Positions 53,561 to 63,838 of a stretch of 64,000 nt of DNA are shown one piece after another; position 1 is the first letter of the stretch; each line of letters opens with the position of its first letter. The translations under genes were made by a program, and so were the position numbers. Below the pieces are notes generated by a model. It was not told where the DNA came from and did not search any database. It saw only the letters and a list, made by a program, of their open reading frames with translations. The DNA is from Pictodentalium vernedei (lineage: Eukaryota; Mollusca; Scaphopoda; Dentaliida; Dentaliidae): assembly GCA_031216915.1 (NCBI GenBank), contig CM062296.1:799137022-799201021 (forward strand). Direction: 5' to 3'.

Positions 53561-54276
53561 TAAGCAAGACCCCGGGCGATGGGCGTTGCACTTGTTCCAT
53601 CTGTGTCTATATTGAGCTGAGAAACCGGTATGATCTGACGATTTCAGGTTAACTTCCACTGCTTTCAATGATATGTAACACTTGCTTTTTCAGAGTTTTT
53701 TTCATATCACAACCTGTTGCTCAGATATATTTCTGCTCTCCAGCAGACGGATTTGTGACACTTGCATATGATATAGCCATAGGTGTCATAAAGTAACAAC
53801 ACCCACCTATCAAGCAACAGAATAAACAAAATTGATGCATGTAATCTTTTTAGCTTCTGTTAAAATAAATCCAAGCAAGACCCCGGGCGATGGGCGTTGC
53901 ACTTGTTCCATCTGTGTCGAAATTGAGCTGAAAACCCAGAAAGGTCTGACGATTTCAGGCTGATTTCCACTGTTATAAGTGATATGTAACACTTGTTTTT
54001 TCAGAGTTCTTTTCATATCACAACCTGTTGCTCAAAGATATTTTGGCGCTGGGTTTCCAATATTTCTATATTCATCAGACATAAGTCCACATTTTGGTGA
54101 CATCCCCCAACCGTGGTGTACTATTGTCTGATTGCTGGTGATCGGCGTAGCACTTATTTGTTAATACCACGAAATAAGCTACTCTCCAGCAGACGGATTT
54201 GTGGAACTTACAAGAGATATAGCCCTAGGTGGCATAAAGTAACAACAACCACCTATCAAGCAACAGAATAAACATG
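53515..54276 (+). repeat. two-copy tandem repeat, second copy with a 140-bp extra block
   Basis: 53515-53825 and 53829-54276 both run AAGACCCCGGGCGATGGGCG, GTAACACTTG, TATCACAACCTGTTGCTC, CTCTCCAGCAGACGGATTTG and ACCTATCAAGCAACAGAATA. The second copy has about 140 extra bases (about 54040-54178) before CTCTCCAGCAG. It follows the array to its left directly. Confidence 0.8.
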
Positions 54277-54370
54277 CTGATAAAATCCATATTTCCATTG
54301 ACAAACGAGTTGGGTAGAACGAGAACATCACTACTACTGTATTCTTTGACAGTATGTGCAATATGACTCC

Positions 54371-54378
54371 TATATATT
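54371..54378 (+). promoter_or_regulatory. TATA-like box upstream of the lectin gene
   Basis: TATATATT lies 79-86 bp before the ATG at 54457, leaving room for a transcript start near 54405 and a short 5' untranslated region. Position and sequence fit, but there is no other proof. Confidence 0.3.
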
Positions 54379-54456
54379 CAGATCAGCCGGTCATGATCGC
54401 GGACGTCAATTCGTCTGGAGCGATGTAGTAATTCAGTATAATTGTTGAAAAAAATA

Positions 54457-54499
54457 ATGGATGTTTTTTGTCTGTTCATGTTTGTTGTTGTTCTTCATG
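54457..54499 (+). CDS. secreted F-type lectin, exon 1 (signal peptide)
   Basis: The 43 coding bases give MDVFCLFMFVVVLH plus the first base of the next codon, a compact hydrophobic signal peptide. They end at a strong donor, G|GTGAGT. The exon leaves in phase 1, and the lectin exon at 57685 enters in phase 1, so the joint reads ...VVVLH-G-TSSKNVALNRT. Both signal sequence and phase fit a secreted F-type lectin. The exon is followed by a 3.2-kb intron that contains a MITE. Confidence 0.55.
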
Positions 54500-54734
54500 G
54501 TGAGTTCCATTTTAGCCATTCATATGCATGTTTTATGCTTTACATAAATATATATTATAGTGTACAGCCCATCTGATTTGACAATGTATGCACAGGCGGT
54601 CATCAGAAGCAATTTCAGACATCATTAAATTTGTCTCATTTATTCTGAAGATCAGTTGCGTGTTTGTTTTTTCCTGTAAGATAGACTTCAAAATCATACT
54701 GAATTAAATTCCTCTTTGGATTATGTAACTGGGT

Positions 54735-54983
54735 TAACCCTTTACCTAACATGAAAAGCAGACGACACTTTCAAAACAATTCTTGAATGACTAATTTTGT
54801 TCATTTTTTGTCTCAGAAACATAGGTTATGACCACTCATTGGTACGAGCTCGACGAGCTCGTTCCAACAAGGGGTCATAACCTATGTTTTTGAGACAAAC
54901 AACGAAAAAATAATGGAAATTAATTGGTGATTTTTTGAGAATAGCATTGGCCGGTTTTGTCGTTACGTTGGGCAAAGGGTTAA
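54735..54983 (+). mobile_element. piggyBac-like palindromic MITE, complete
   Basis: It is flanked by TTAA on both sides. Ends are CCCTTTACCTAAC and, reversed, CCCTTTGCCCAACG. The core is a long palindrome, CATAGGTTATGACC ... GAGCTCGACGAGCTC ... GGTCATAACCTATG. It is non-coding and lies in the lectin intron. Confidence 0.8.
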
Positions 54984-57684
54984 ATCAGGCCTAAAAATAA
55001 AGAGCTTACATCGTAACCCTTTAGTCTGTTATGCTAAATATCGCGGTGGTAACCTATAAAACATAACGTGTTGAGATGAGTTTCCGCCTTCTTTCTTTTA
55101 CTACGCCAGCCATACTGTTAACTTCTTAATAGACTTTCAGAGTAAATAATAACAACTATTTTTGGTTGTGGAAATTTTGTTAAGACATAAATTGTATGCC
55201 ATTCTGCTCATATGTGAATGCAATGTGCAGCCAATGAGTCGAGCTAGTCACGAGAGAGTGTCAGGTCTGATTGGCAAAATATGGCGGACTAGGAATTTAA
55301 TTTATATTGTAATATTTTGACGTTGTATTATTTTGTCGTAACCTATAGTTCGTCCGAGTAGTTCACAACTGACGTAACTCCCGCGTAACCTAAACGGTCG
55401 TTCGCGGGTTATTTTCAGGCCTAGTAGTTGCAGAACCGGGCAGGGGAGTAAATATGGGGGAAAGGTTGAAGTGGCGACGTTTCCTTCGTCAAAGGTTTGT
55501 CAGAAAATTGCAGGCTCGTTTTAATTTGTTTATGCCTTTAGGCTCTGTAGATAAAGAAACAAAATGAGCCGGATGGGGAATATAGTACCTTACCATTTAA
55601 GAAGAGGAAATGGCGTCGTTGGGACATACATTAACCATGTTAGGTGAGGATATATACTCACATTATATGATATAAGGCCATTAAATTTCCAACAGAAACT
55701 TGAATTGCAATGCGTCGCCACATTCAAGACGCGGGGTATTCGATGATGCTATGCACTGAAAATTCTGCTTGTTTTTTTATGTGTTGCTCCACATACCAAA
55801 CGTGTCCAACATGTCCCTGGAAGCGAATAATAGCAACAATACTAATACACAGGTGGTGTACCGTACGATAAATAAAATGAGCACCCAACCTTACAAGCAA
55901 ATCATAACAGGAACTAGAAAGCAGTAATACACGAAAGGAGTTGAACGTTGCCTTTCTAAAAGGTGACATTTCAAATTCTCTTTTAAGTGGTTAAGGTTTT
56001 CTGATGTCTGACCGTGAACTGGTAAAACCTTTCTCGATTGTAAAAGTTCTGTTATTCACAAGTGAAGACCTGGAAAATACCATATACTGTCTAATTTGTT
56101 TAGAACTGCTTCAACTCCATTCTGGTCTCCTTATTATCGAGAGGTCTCTTAATTAGACAAGACTTGTGTCCAGTCTTGAATACATTTGAAAACCAAAACC
56201 GAAATTTAAAAAAAATATAATATGAACAGGGAGCAAAGGCAATTTTTGGTGGTGTGCTTTATCTAATCATATTATATCTCACGTGACTTCCTTGCATTCT
56301 GATTGGCTGAAAGATGATACCCTGTTTCGTGTAGTAGCATCCACAGAACTGACCAGGCACTACACCCAGGCACTACACGTTTTCTATTTTAGCACACTAC
56401 TATATCAGTTTTATTTTCATACTGTGCTAAATTTAAAAATCGATTCATAGAGGCACAACATCCTCAAAACGACCCGGAAAGAAATCTTTGTGGAAAAATG
56501 TATCGCTTTTCCATTGTTGAAGTCACATTTTTCGAGGCGTTCATTTTATTCCTTGAGAAGATGCTCCATATCTCGTTTCGAAGAGAATTATCCATACCTG
56601 GGTCCCACTTTCATGAGAACGCGTCCGGATATGAAAAATTGTTTGTTTCGCTGCTCATATTATTTCGCTATTTAATTGTATGTTTTGGGCAGTAAAAGAA
56701 TAAATAATGGAATTCAGTTGAATCTACGGAGTTTGTATCCCGTGCTGACCCATTCGGTAATGTATATGTGTGACAAATGTGTGGAAATTATCAAACTGCG
56801 TTGTCAAATTTCGAAAATTTTAGTTTTCATTCGCGAGTTGCGCGATTCTAGAATACACAGTTCCGTTTGGGGGAAATGTTTTGTTTACCTTTGCCGGCCG
56901 ATTCAAAATCTGTCTTCTGCTCATATCAATAATCCAAGTTAGCCGTGTTTTGGAAGAAGAAAATGTTTTTTTAAAAACTACATGGTATTTTTTCTATATA
57001 ACGCTGGTTGGAAGGGCTGCTACCTTGGTGACAGATTAACAAATCGGACAGATGTTTTTCTTGATGGGTTTCGCTATAATATAAGGATTAGTGCAGGTCT
57101 TGTCGTTGATTACGCCCATAAATTGCCCAGGGAGGCGATGTAGTTCCCTCTGCTTCGCGGCGGGAACTACACCACACCACCTCACTGGGCACTATATGGG
57201 CGTAGTCAAATCCAAGCCATTCCTTAAATAGCGTAAAGAGATCAAGTCGTCGCGATCAGCTGTCTTCTTGGTGATTTGCAGTTTTGAAATATATGAGAGT
57301 GACAAGCCAATTATTAGAGAATTTGAAAACAACAATCCATGGGGACGAGATAAAGGCTGGTCACTTTCACGGATGGGCAATATTTCCATGGACGCCGGTA
57401 CAACCCGGCGCTTCATTATTTAAAATTTTGTTAATGATGATTTTTGTTACATGGTAAAAGCAAACCAGGTAAAAGCACGCGATAGGGTGAGGTACTTTTC
57501 TATATGTCATCAATGAACATTCTACCAATCCATTTGTGGTAGAGATCAGAGGTAGGGGTATTTTTGTCGGGTCATGCTTATTACGTCATCTTGACTGGCT
57601 TGAGTTCATAGGGGATTAACACTGATAGTGACCCCAAAACTCATTACGCCTGTCCTCACAACCTATTTTGTTATGTCGTTGAAG
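54984..57684. other. lectin intron, remainder
   Basis: Mostly unassigned. GCAAAATATGGCGGAC near 55276 resembles a YY1-type site. Around 55330-55450 there is a CpG-bearing stretch with no gene attached. Short frames at 56490-56942 have no domain. A possible exon-like stretch at 57275-57421 is discussed under rejected items. Confidence 0.4.
57108..57207. repeat. imperfect 100-bp fold-back
   Basis: GATTACGCCCATA, TTGCCCAG and GTAGTTCCC on the left pair in order with GGGAACTAC, CTGGGCA and TATGGGCGTAGTC on the right. The loop is TCTGCTTCGCGGC. It looks like a small fold-back element. Confidence 0.75.
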
Positions 57685-57906
57685 GCACATCGTCGAAGAA
57701 CGTGGCTTTAAACCGAACAGTTTGGCAGTCGTCGATGGGTTGGAATGGTCCACCATGGCTAGCTGTTGATGGTGATCGCGAATCTGTGTATGAAATGGGA
57801 TCCTGTTCGTGTACCGACAGGCAGACAAATCCATGGTGGATAGTGGACTTGGAAGCTCAGTATCGTATCAGAAATATTACAATTGTCAACCGATCGAAAT
57901 GTTGTC
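57685..57906 (+). CDS. secreted F-type (fucolectin-like) lectin, exon 2
   Basis: This 222-bp exon (phase 1 to phase 1) lies between a TTGAAG acceptor and the donor C|GTAAGT. It encodes about the first half of an F-type lectin/F5-8C-like domain: NVALNRTVWQSS, PWLAVDGDRES, the Cys pair CSC, NPWWIVDLEAQYRIRNITIV, and NRSKCC. The WW-VDL strand and the NR--CC pair are family hallmarks. The usual R-x-D of the fucose site reads R-S-K here, so sugar binding may differ or be lost. The exon encoding the rest of the domain was not found in the window; the gene is probably cut by the right edge or incomplete. Such lectins act in self/non-self recognition. Confidence 0.8.
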
Positions 57907-58462
57907 GTAAGTATCAATGAGCACCACTTATTTATTTGCAGAGCTCATATTATATCCTCAAAATCAAACCTCCGTATTATACATAGTTAAATAACATACT
58001 CACATATATGAAAGATTTTACTAAATAAAAAACAAATTTCCAATGTATGTAGTTCCGGGACCTGTTTTGAGATTTGATAAGTTCGGAACGTTTAGTTGAC
58101 GGATACGGCGTCACGTGAAGCGAAGTGAGAATATTACACGAGTCTTTAGCTGAGCCTAACATTGTTCTCGCTGATTCCCCGACATCTACCAACGAAACGT
58201 CCCGTAACATAGTTATGATGCCAGTCTGTTTCTCTCCGAAATTCCGTCACAAGTTGTGTTTGCAAACCGTTTCATGCTTCCGTTTAATTTTCCAGTCGGC
58301 CCCCATTTGTTTACAAAGGCAGACGAGTAGTGATGCAATGCAAGGGGAGTAATCCAGCATCTCATTGATTGCCAAGAAAATTTATTACCTCCGACTTTGT
58401 GGTGAGGGTTTACAATTCTATCTGCTTTCTGAAAACTAACTTTCTAATGTGCCAATAAGCCG
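57907..58462. other. no gene recognised (after lectin exon 2)
   Basis: AT-rich intron-like sequence. No F-lectin continuation (an R-L-x-x-x-x-I-x-V-G pattern) was seen in any forward frame. Confidence 0.4.
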
Positions 58463-59626
58463 AAAAACTATGTTGGAGCTCCCATTATACCATTATAGCA
58501 TAAATAAATGAAGGCGTGTTCAACCTGAGCCAAAGAAGGTAAAAAGTTTCCAATCCAAAGGATGATACAGACCATGGCCAAGAAACCATTTATCTTACAA
58601 TAAGTATGTATTGGGTCCGTAATTTCCCAAATAAAGCGTATATCAGGGATCCCCGAGACACAGTCTGTATCTTGCAACGGTATAATACAGCCGCGTGCTT
58701 GGGTACGATTTTCTTACGTTACTGTTTATAGAATATTAAACGTTTTCGAATCTCGTTTGCAAGGCATCCTGTACGTTTCCTATACAAAAAGAGAGAAAAA
58801 ACACTTGTCAAAAGTATAATTATTAATTTATGCAACAACATTGATTTAATGATTTTGGATCTGAACCACAGGAAGCCTTCAAGCTGGAACAACAGGCAGT
58901 TATGTTGTTAAAGCACACAGTCTTTTCGGAATGTTGAAAACGTGTCCGCACGATTAGTTTATCCGTGGATTGCAAAGGTTCAAGGCACCCACAGGCAGTT
59001 GCAACTGAAACGGCTCAACATTTTTTAACAAACCATACCATGTCACCCCTTATTGGAATGCACTCCTTGAGCTCGTTGCAATGAGGGGATTATATGACAT
59101 TTTTGCATAAATGTGAGTATGTTGCTGGCGTTCCGTAACACGCGGTACGTTTTGATTCCCCCGATCATCCAGTTTGCCAAAATTCCAAAGACTCGCGGTA
59201 TACAAAAACCTAAGGTAAAAAGAGATATAATGACCACATAAAATGAGATACTTGAAAACAATTTTTTCAAGTTTCCGTGATCGTCACCGGAATATTCATT
59301 TTCATTATTCGTCGGTCTGATACCGGGCAAACGATTCGAAATTTGAATAAAAATTAAAGGATTCGCGGGACAGTATTGAGAAAGTATTAAATTAGTGCCG
59401 GCTGTATTATACCGTTGCAAGATACAGACTGTGTCTCAGGGATCCCTGATATACGCTTTATTTGGGAAATTACGGACCCAATACATACTTATTGTAAGAT
59501 AAATGGTTTCTTGGCCATGGTCTGTATCATCCTTGGGATTGGGAACTTTTTATCTTCTTTGGCTCAGGTTGAACACGCCTTCATTTATTTATGCTATGGT
59601 ATAATGGGAGCTCCAACATAGTTTTT
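58463..59626. mobile_element. 1.16-kb inverted-repeat unit with about 230-bp arms
   Basis: AAAAACTATGTTGGAGCTCC at 58463 is mirrored at the right end, finishing at 59626. The arms (58463-58696, 59398-59626) are nearly identical. Each encodes the same 68-70-residue frame, reading inward on the left arm and outward on the right, with a hydrophobic span (INGFLAMVCIILGIGNFL). A minus-strand frame at 59043-59420 has another hydrophobic span (SFYVVIISLFTLGFCIPRVF). Near 59040-59105 lies a piece of the palindromic MITE. No target duplication is clear, so a non-autonomous DNA element or an inverted duplication of a gene fragment are both possible. Confidence 0.5.
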
Positions 59627-60239
59627 ACTCCTGTTTATTCGTATCTCATCCGTTGAATTGAATAATATGAAATGCCACTCAGTTCTCTATCGGGGAAGGG
59701 GGGGGGGGGGGTGTCATTAATCATTTGTGTCTTTGTATGGTTAAAATACTGGGGATATTTGGGATGGGATGGTAAAACTGGGCCAAGATCACAAGTGAAC
59801 CTTAGCTGATGTGAGTCACACGAAGTGATTTTATATAGTTCATATAACATTCTATGCAAGTGATGTGGGGTTTTAACGAGAAAAAAAGGCAAACTCGCCA
59901 AAATAAATACCGCCAGCAAGCGGTTTTCGAAAAAAATTTCCGCTTTACAACCAATAGCAACCCCTTCCTCAACACTATTGCCAATGACATTCGCTTACAC
60001 CAATATAAGGATGAAAGTCATTCCCTGTACTTCATGCTAGGCGTGGGGACTGTTTTATATCATTTTGAACTTATTTTGCACATAAACGCAGTCAAAAATA
60101 TGAATAAAGGAAAAAAAATACTTGATGTGAGAAAACACACATTTGACACGGTGGCAACACGACACTCCTACTTAGTGTTTGCACTTTTTACCTGCCCCCT
60201 CCCAGGCCCTCGTTGCATACTGTTTACGAAAACACAAAG
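59627..60239. other. no supported gene
   Basis: A G-run lies at 59698-59711. A 165-codon forward frame (59854-60351) has no domain and runs into the tandem repeat to its right. Confidence 0.35.
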
Positions 60240-60965
60240 GTCGATGAGGGGGCACAGCCACGTTGAAGATGAAAATCTACAAACTTCGTGCACATCAAAA
60301 TACCCCGTCGTGACACCAGGCGCCATTCGAATTACCTACCCAAAAGCCTAATGCCGGACACGATCTCACAAAACATTAGATGACGCAGGTGGAAAAGTCA
60401 CGTGGCTCAAGAAAATTCGGACGCCTTCTTGTACATGTGCAGACCCAATTGCGGCACATGAACACAGGTTTAGTGTTCTAAATTGCACACCCTGAAACCC
60501 GTTCGGCTGGAACGTCTCATAAAACACTAATGTGCCTCAGGTGGCACATCCACGCGGCATATGAAAAACACCAATTTTTTGTCCACATCTACAAACCATA
60601 TTGTGACACCTTAATCATAGCTTCATCATTTCGAATAACATAACAATAATCTTCAGGTGGCACATCCACGTGACACGTGTAAAATCCGAACTTTCGTTCA
60701 CATCTTCAAATCATATTGCAACACCTTAATTACAGTTTTCATCTTTGCGAATGATATAGCTTGGAAGACTTTTTCGGGAAACGGTATTTGAGAATAGAAT
60801 AGTGGCTCATTAAAAGGCAGAAACCTTTGTGTACAACTGCAGACCCTACGGCAACACCCAAGCATAGTTTGGGCGTTCCAAATTACATACCATAGAATTA
60901 TTTCCCCGGAAACGGTGTCAGAGAATACTAAACTGGCCCAGGTAGCACACCCACGTGGCACATGG
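60240..60965 (+). repeat. degenerate tandem repeat, about 130-160-bp unit
   Basis: Blocks of 'CAGGTGGCACATCCACGTGGCACATG', 'TTCACATCTnCAAAnCATAT' and 'TGnnACACCTTAATnA' recur about four times with strong drift. CACGTG (E-box) recurs at the same place in several units. Confidence 0.65.
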
Positions 60966-61422
60966 AAACTTCGAGACCAGCATTCATAACTTTTCCAGAT
61001 TCAGAATTGGGTTTAGTTTTAAAAAATGCCGTCAGTTAACGTCTTTCCGAAGGGCTTCACGGAAAAATATGGTATATTTCGCACATACATACCCAAGTTC
61101 TCATGACACCAGTCGCATTCTGCAATGATATCGTCTCTGTTATGTTCTGGAACCAGTGTAGCCTTGAAATAGTCCATCGCATATGTTTAGATTCACTCTT
61201 CTACAGTTCGCTTTTCCGACCAACTGAAATATTCCAGACGATTGTATATAAAAAAAAAACCACCACATAAATCAACGTAAAATATATTTCTCGATCGATT
61301 TCTGATTTGAGAGAATTTTTAATGACTTTGTCAATCCCATCCCATGTTTATTTACTAATTGTGAATGGAGACTCGTCACATCAGTAGTTTTATGATTACC
61401 CCACGTAGGATTACAAATTGTG
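60966..61422. other. nothing recognised
   Basis: No gene, repeat or clear regulatory motif seen. Confidence 0.4.
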
Positions 61423-61635
61423 TTAACCCTGATATGAAAAACCGACGACACTTGCAAAACAAATTCTTGAATAACTAATTTTTTTCATTTTCTGTTTAAA
61501 AAACATAGTTGTGACCCCTCACTGGAACGCGCGCGACGAGCTCGTTCTAAAGAGAAAAAAAATAATGAAAACTAATTTACGATTTTTGTGAAAAGCGCTG
61601 GCCAGTTTTGGCCGTCACGCTTGGTAAAGGGTTAA
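61423..61635 (+). mobile_element. piggyBac-like palindromic MITE, diverged
   Basis: TTAACCCTGATATG at the left, AAAGGGTTAA at the right, and the inner GTGACCCCTCACTGGAACG palindrome half are kept. The right half of the palindrome is shortened, so the core no longer folds perfectly. Confidence 0.7.
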
Positions 61636-62271
61636 TATATCATTGTTTGCAGGGTGAATTAAATACTTAGTACTTGGGGAATATCTGTACCTGGAAAAAA
61701 GGAAATATTAATCTGTAGGCTTTCCTCTATGAAATATAACAAGAGAAATCCATACAGATGAAATAAATTCACTTCAAAGATAATGTGAATCATACCATCA
61801 GAATATGAAATCTTTAAGTTGTGGTACCTATACTTAACAGTGGCCCCAAATATGGGCTTCCAAAACTCAGACCTTTAAGACAATAATAAACGAAACAGAT
61901 CGGCGATGTCCATTTAATATTATTATTTATTACACGCTTATTACTTTCCCTCCAGCTCTGTATTTACAAACCCGTACGTAACGCGTGTGCCATGTGGATT
62001 TATGCTGACGAACTATTTTTTTTACCTGATGTCACGGATCCGTCAAAAGGACTAAACTTCACCCAATTTCGTATCGGCCAATCGAAACGTCACCTTTGAC
62101 TAAGATCAATTTGAAAGCTGCGGCGACGACCGATAAATCAACAATAGAACGATTCGATCAATAAATAACAAAAAGTTTTAAAGTTTGAAATTTTCTGCAT
62201 GCAATGTTTGAAGTTTTAAATTAATGAACTCTATGTCATAGAGGCGTGTAATAAACACAGAACACAGAACG
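61636..62271. other. nothing recognised
   Basis: AT-rich DNA with no open frame of interest. Confidence 0.4.
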
Positions 62272-62395
62272 CTACGATGTGTGAACGCGTTCGTCAATAC
62301 AGCACTCAATACAGCACTCATGCCATGGTAGAAGGATAAAATGAGAGACGCGGGCACTCGTGCCGTACTATCGAACGCATTCACACATCGTGACG
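62272..62395. repeat. inverted repeat with 25-bp arms
   Basis: ACGATGTGTGAACGCGTTCG (about 62274) pairs with CGAACGCATTCACACATCGT (ending about 62393). A 15-bp CAATACAGCACT tandem lies in the loop. Confidence 0.6.
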
Positions 62396-62565
62396 TTTTT
62401 TGTATTTTCGATAAACCCTTTACCTAACATGAAAAGCAGACGACACTTGCCCAAAAAATTCTTGAATAACTACTTTTTTCCATTTTTGGTCTCAAAAACA
62501 TAGGTTATGACCCATCATTGGAACGAGTTCGCCGAGCTCGTTCCAATGAGGGGTCATAACCTATG

Positions 62566-63838
62566 TGTTACGGGCCATAATTTGGGCATCAGATGAAATG
62601 TAGAATGTCCACCTGGACTGTGCCACAACTAACTTAGACTAAACAGCCAAAATCAATATTTATTTCATCATACGGGACATACCATAGTTACATATACATT
62701 GAACAGAGAAGACGGGAGTCTGAAAATACATAAAATAATACATTGTACTACTTGTTTACAATTTATCCCTCTGTATGCTGTAACATAAGTAGATTTAATA
62801 ATATTACCGTAATTATAAATAATACCCATTATAACAATAATAATAATAGCAACAATAATAATAATAATACACTTCAATACTCCAGTCCTGTAAACAATGC
62901 ACTTAGCCTCTTCCATCTGATAGGAGCTGATAGACAGCAGCCAACACATACAACCTACAACCCACTAATAGTGGATACATAACAGCCAAACGTCCGAACT
63001 ACTAACCGGGATCAAGCATAGCATGAACTTGGCACAATGCCAAATACATGCTAGTCTTGAGTCCGGTTTGTAGCGGTACAAAGATTTCATATACTTTCCC
63101 ATAATAAATATTGCATGGTATTGAAGTTTACTAGAACTGCACACCGCAGTAGAATAAAACAATGATAAATACAAATTACCATAGTCCCTCACATATATTT
63201 ACACTTACTTAACAAATTCAATTCTTACCCGATTGTGGATCAAATTCCCTCAGTCAAACATTCCACCGATCACAACATCCATTACTGTATCATCATCCCA
63301 TACTGTGCAGTGCAGGTTAGCTGTAAAAAAAGAACCCATAACCATACATGCAATTGTCAAATAGTGCAATTGATAAATATCATGGCAGAATAAATCGATA
63401 GCAACCACCGAGAAACAAGCAAAACTAGGCGACACGAATACATGACAACTGAAGATCAAAGAAGTAAACTGACAAACGAGTAAAAACAACAAACCGATGT
63501 AAGCGATTCGTAATAAGTACACTGATCTGATAAATACTAACCAAAATCCAAGGAAACACATATATTTTAATCACCATCAAAGAATTGTAAATATTAAAGA
63601 TTAAGTTTGTCAGCCAACAAATTCGGGAACGATTGTTTATGTCATGTGACCTGAAACCCGCGAAATGAATACCTTTTCAAATTGCCTGTAAACAAAAGTA
63701 TGGCTGCGTGAAGAAGCAACCAAAAAAACTGGATTCTTAACTCACATCTCTCCATTTACAATCAGACCGGACCTGGTAATTTAAAAAGTTCAATACATTA
63801 ATATTTAAGTTAAAATATGTAAAATCGCATCTGCCACA
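62566..63838. mobile_element. probable solo LTR (fossil) inside the MITE
   Basis: It is 1273 bp, beginning TGTTACGGGCC and ending CTGCCACA, so it has TG...CA ends. TATG is duplicated on both sides (62562-62565 and 63839-63842) compared with the uninterrupted MITE. It has no coding capacity, and a Gypsy-like LTR is my best guess. No internal region is present, as after recombination between two LTRs. It is younger than the MITE that it interrupts. Confidence 0.6.
62832..62870 (+). repeat. (AAT)n microsatellite
   Basis: AATAAT repeats with AGC interruptions, inside the probable solo LTR. Confidence 0.8.

Noticed and set aside
57275-57421. Exon-like stretch after a TTTGCAG acceptor encoding FEIYESDKPIIREF... 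to a stop
   Set aside because: It would end a gene inside the proposed lectin intron, has no upstream partner that I can identify, and no family is recognised. It may be a relic exon or chance.
59854-60351. 165-codon forward frame
   Set aside because: No domain, low-complexity lysine stretches, and its 3' part lies in a tandem repeat. Likely chance.
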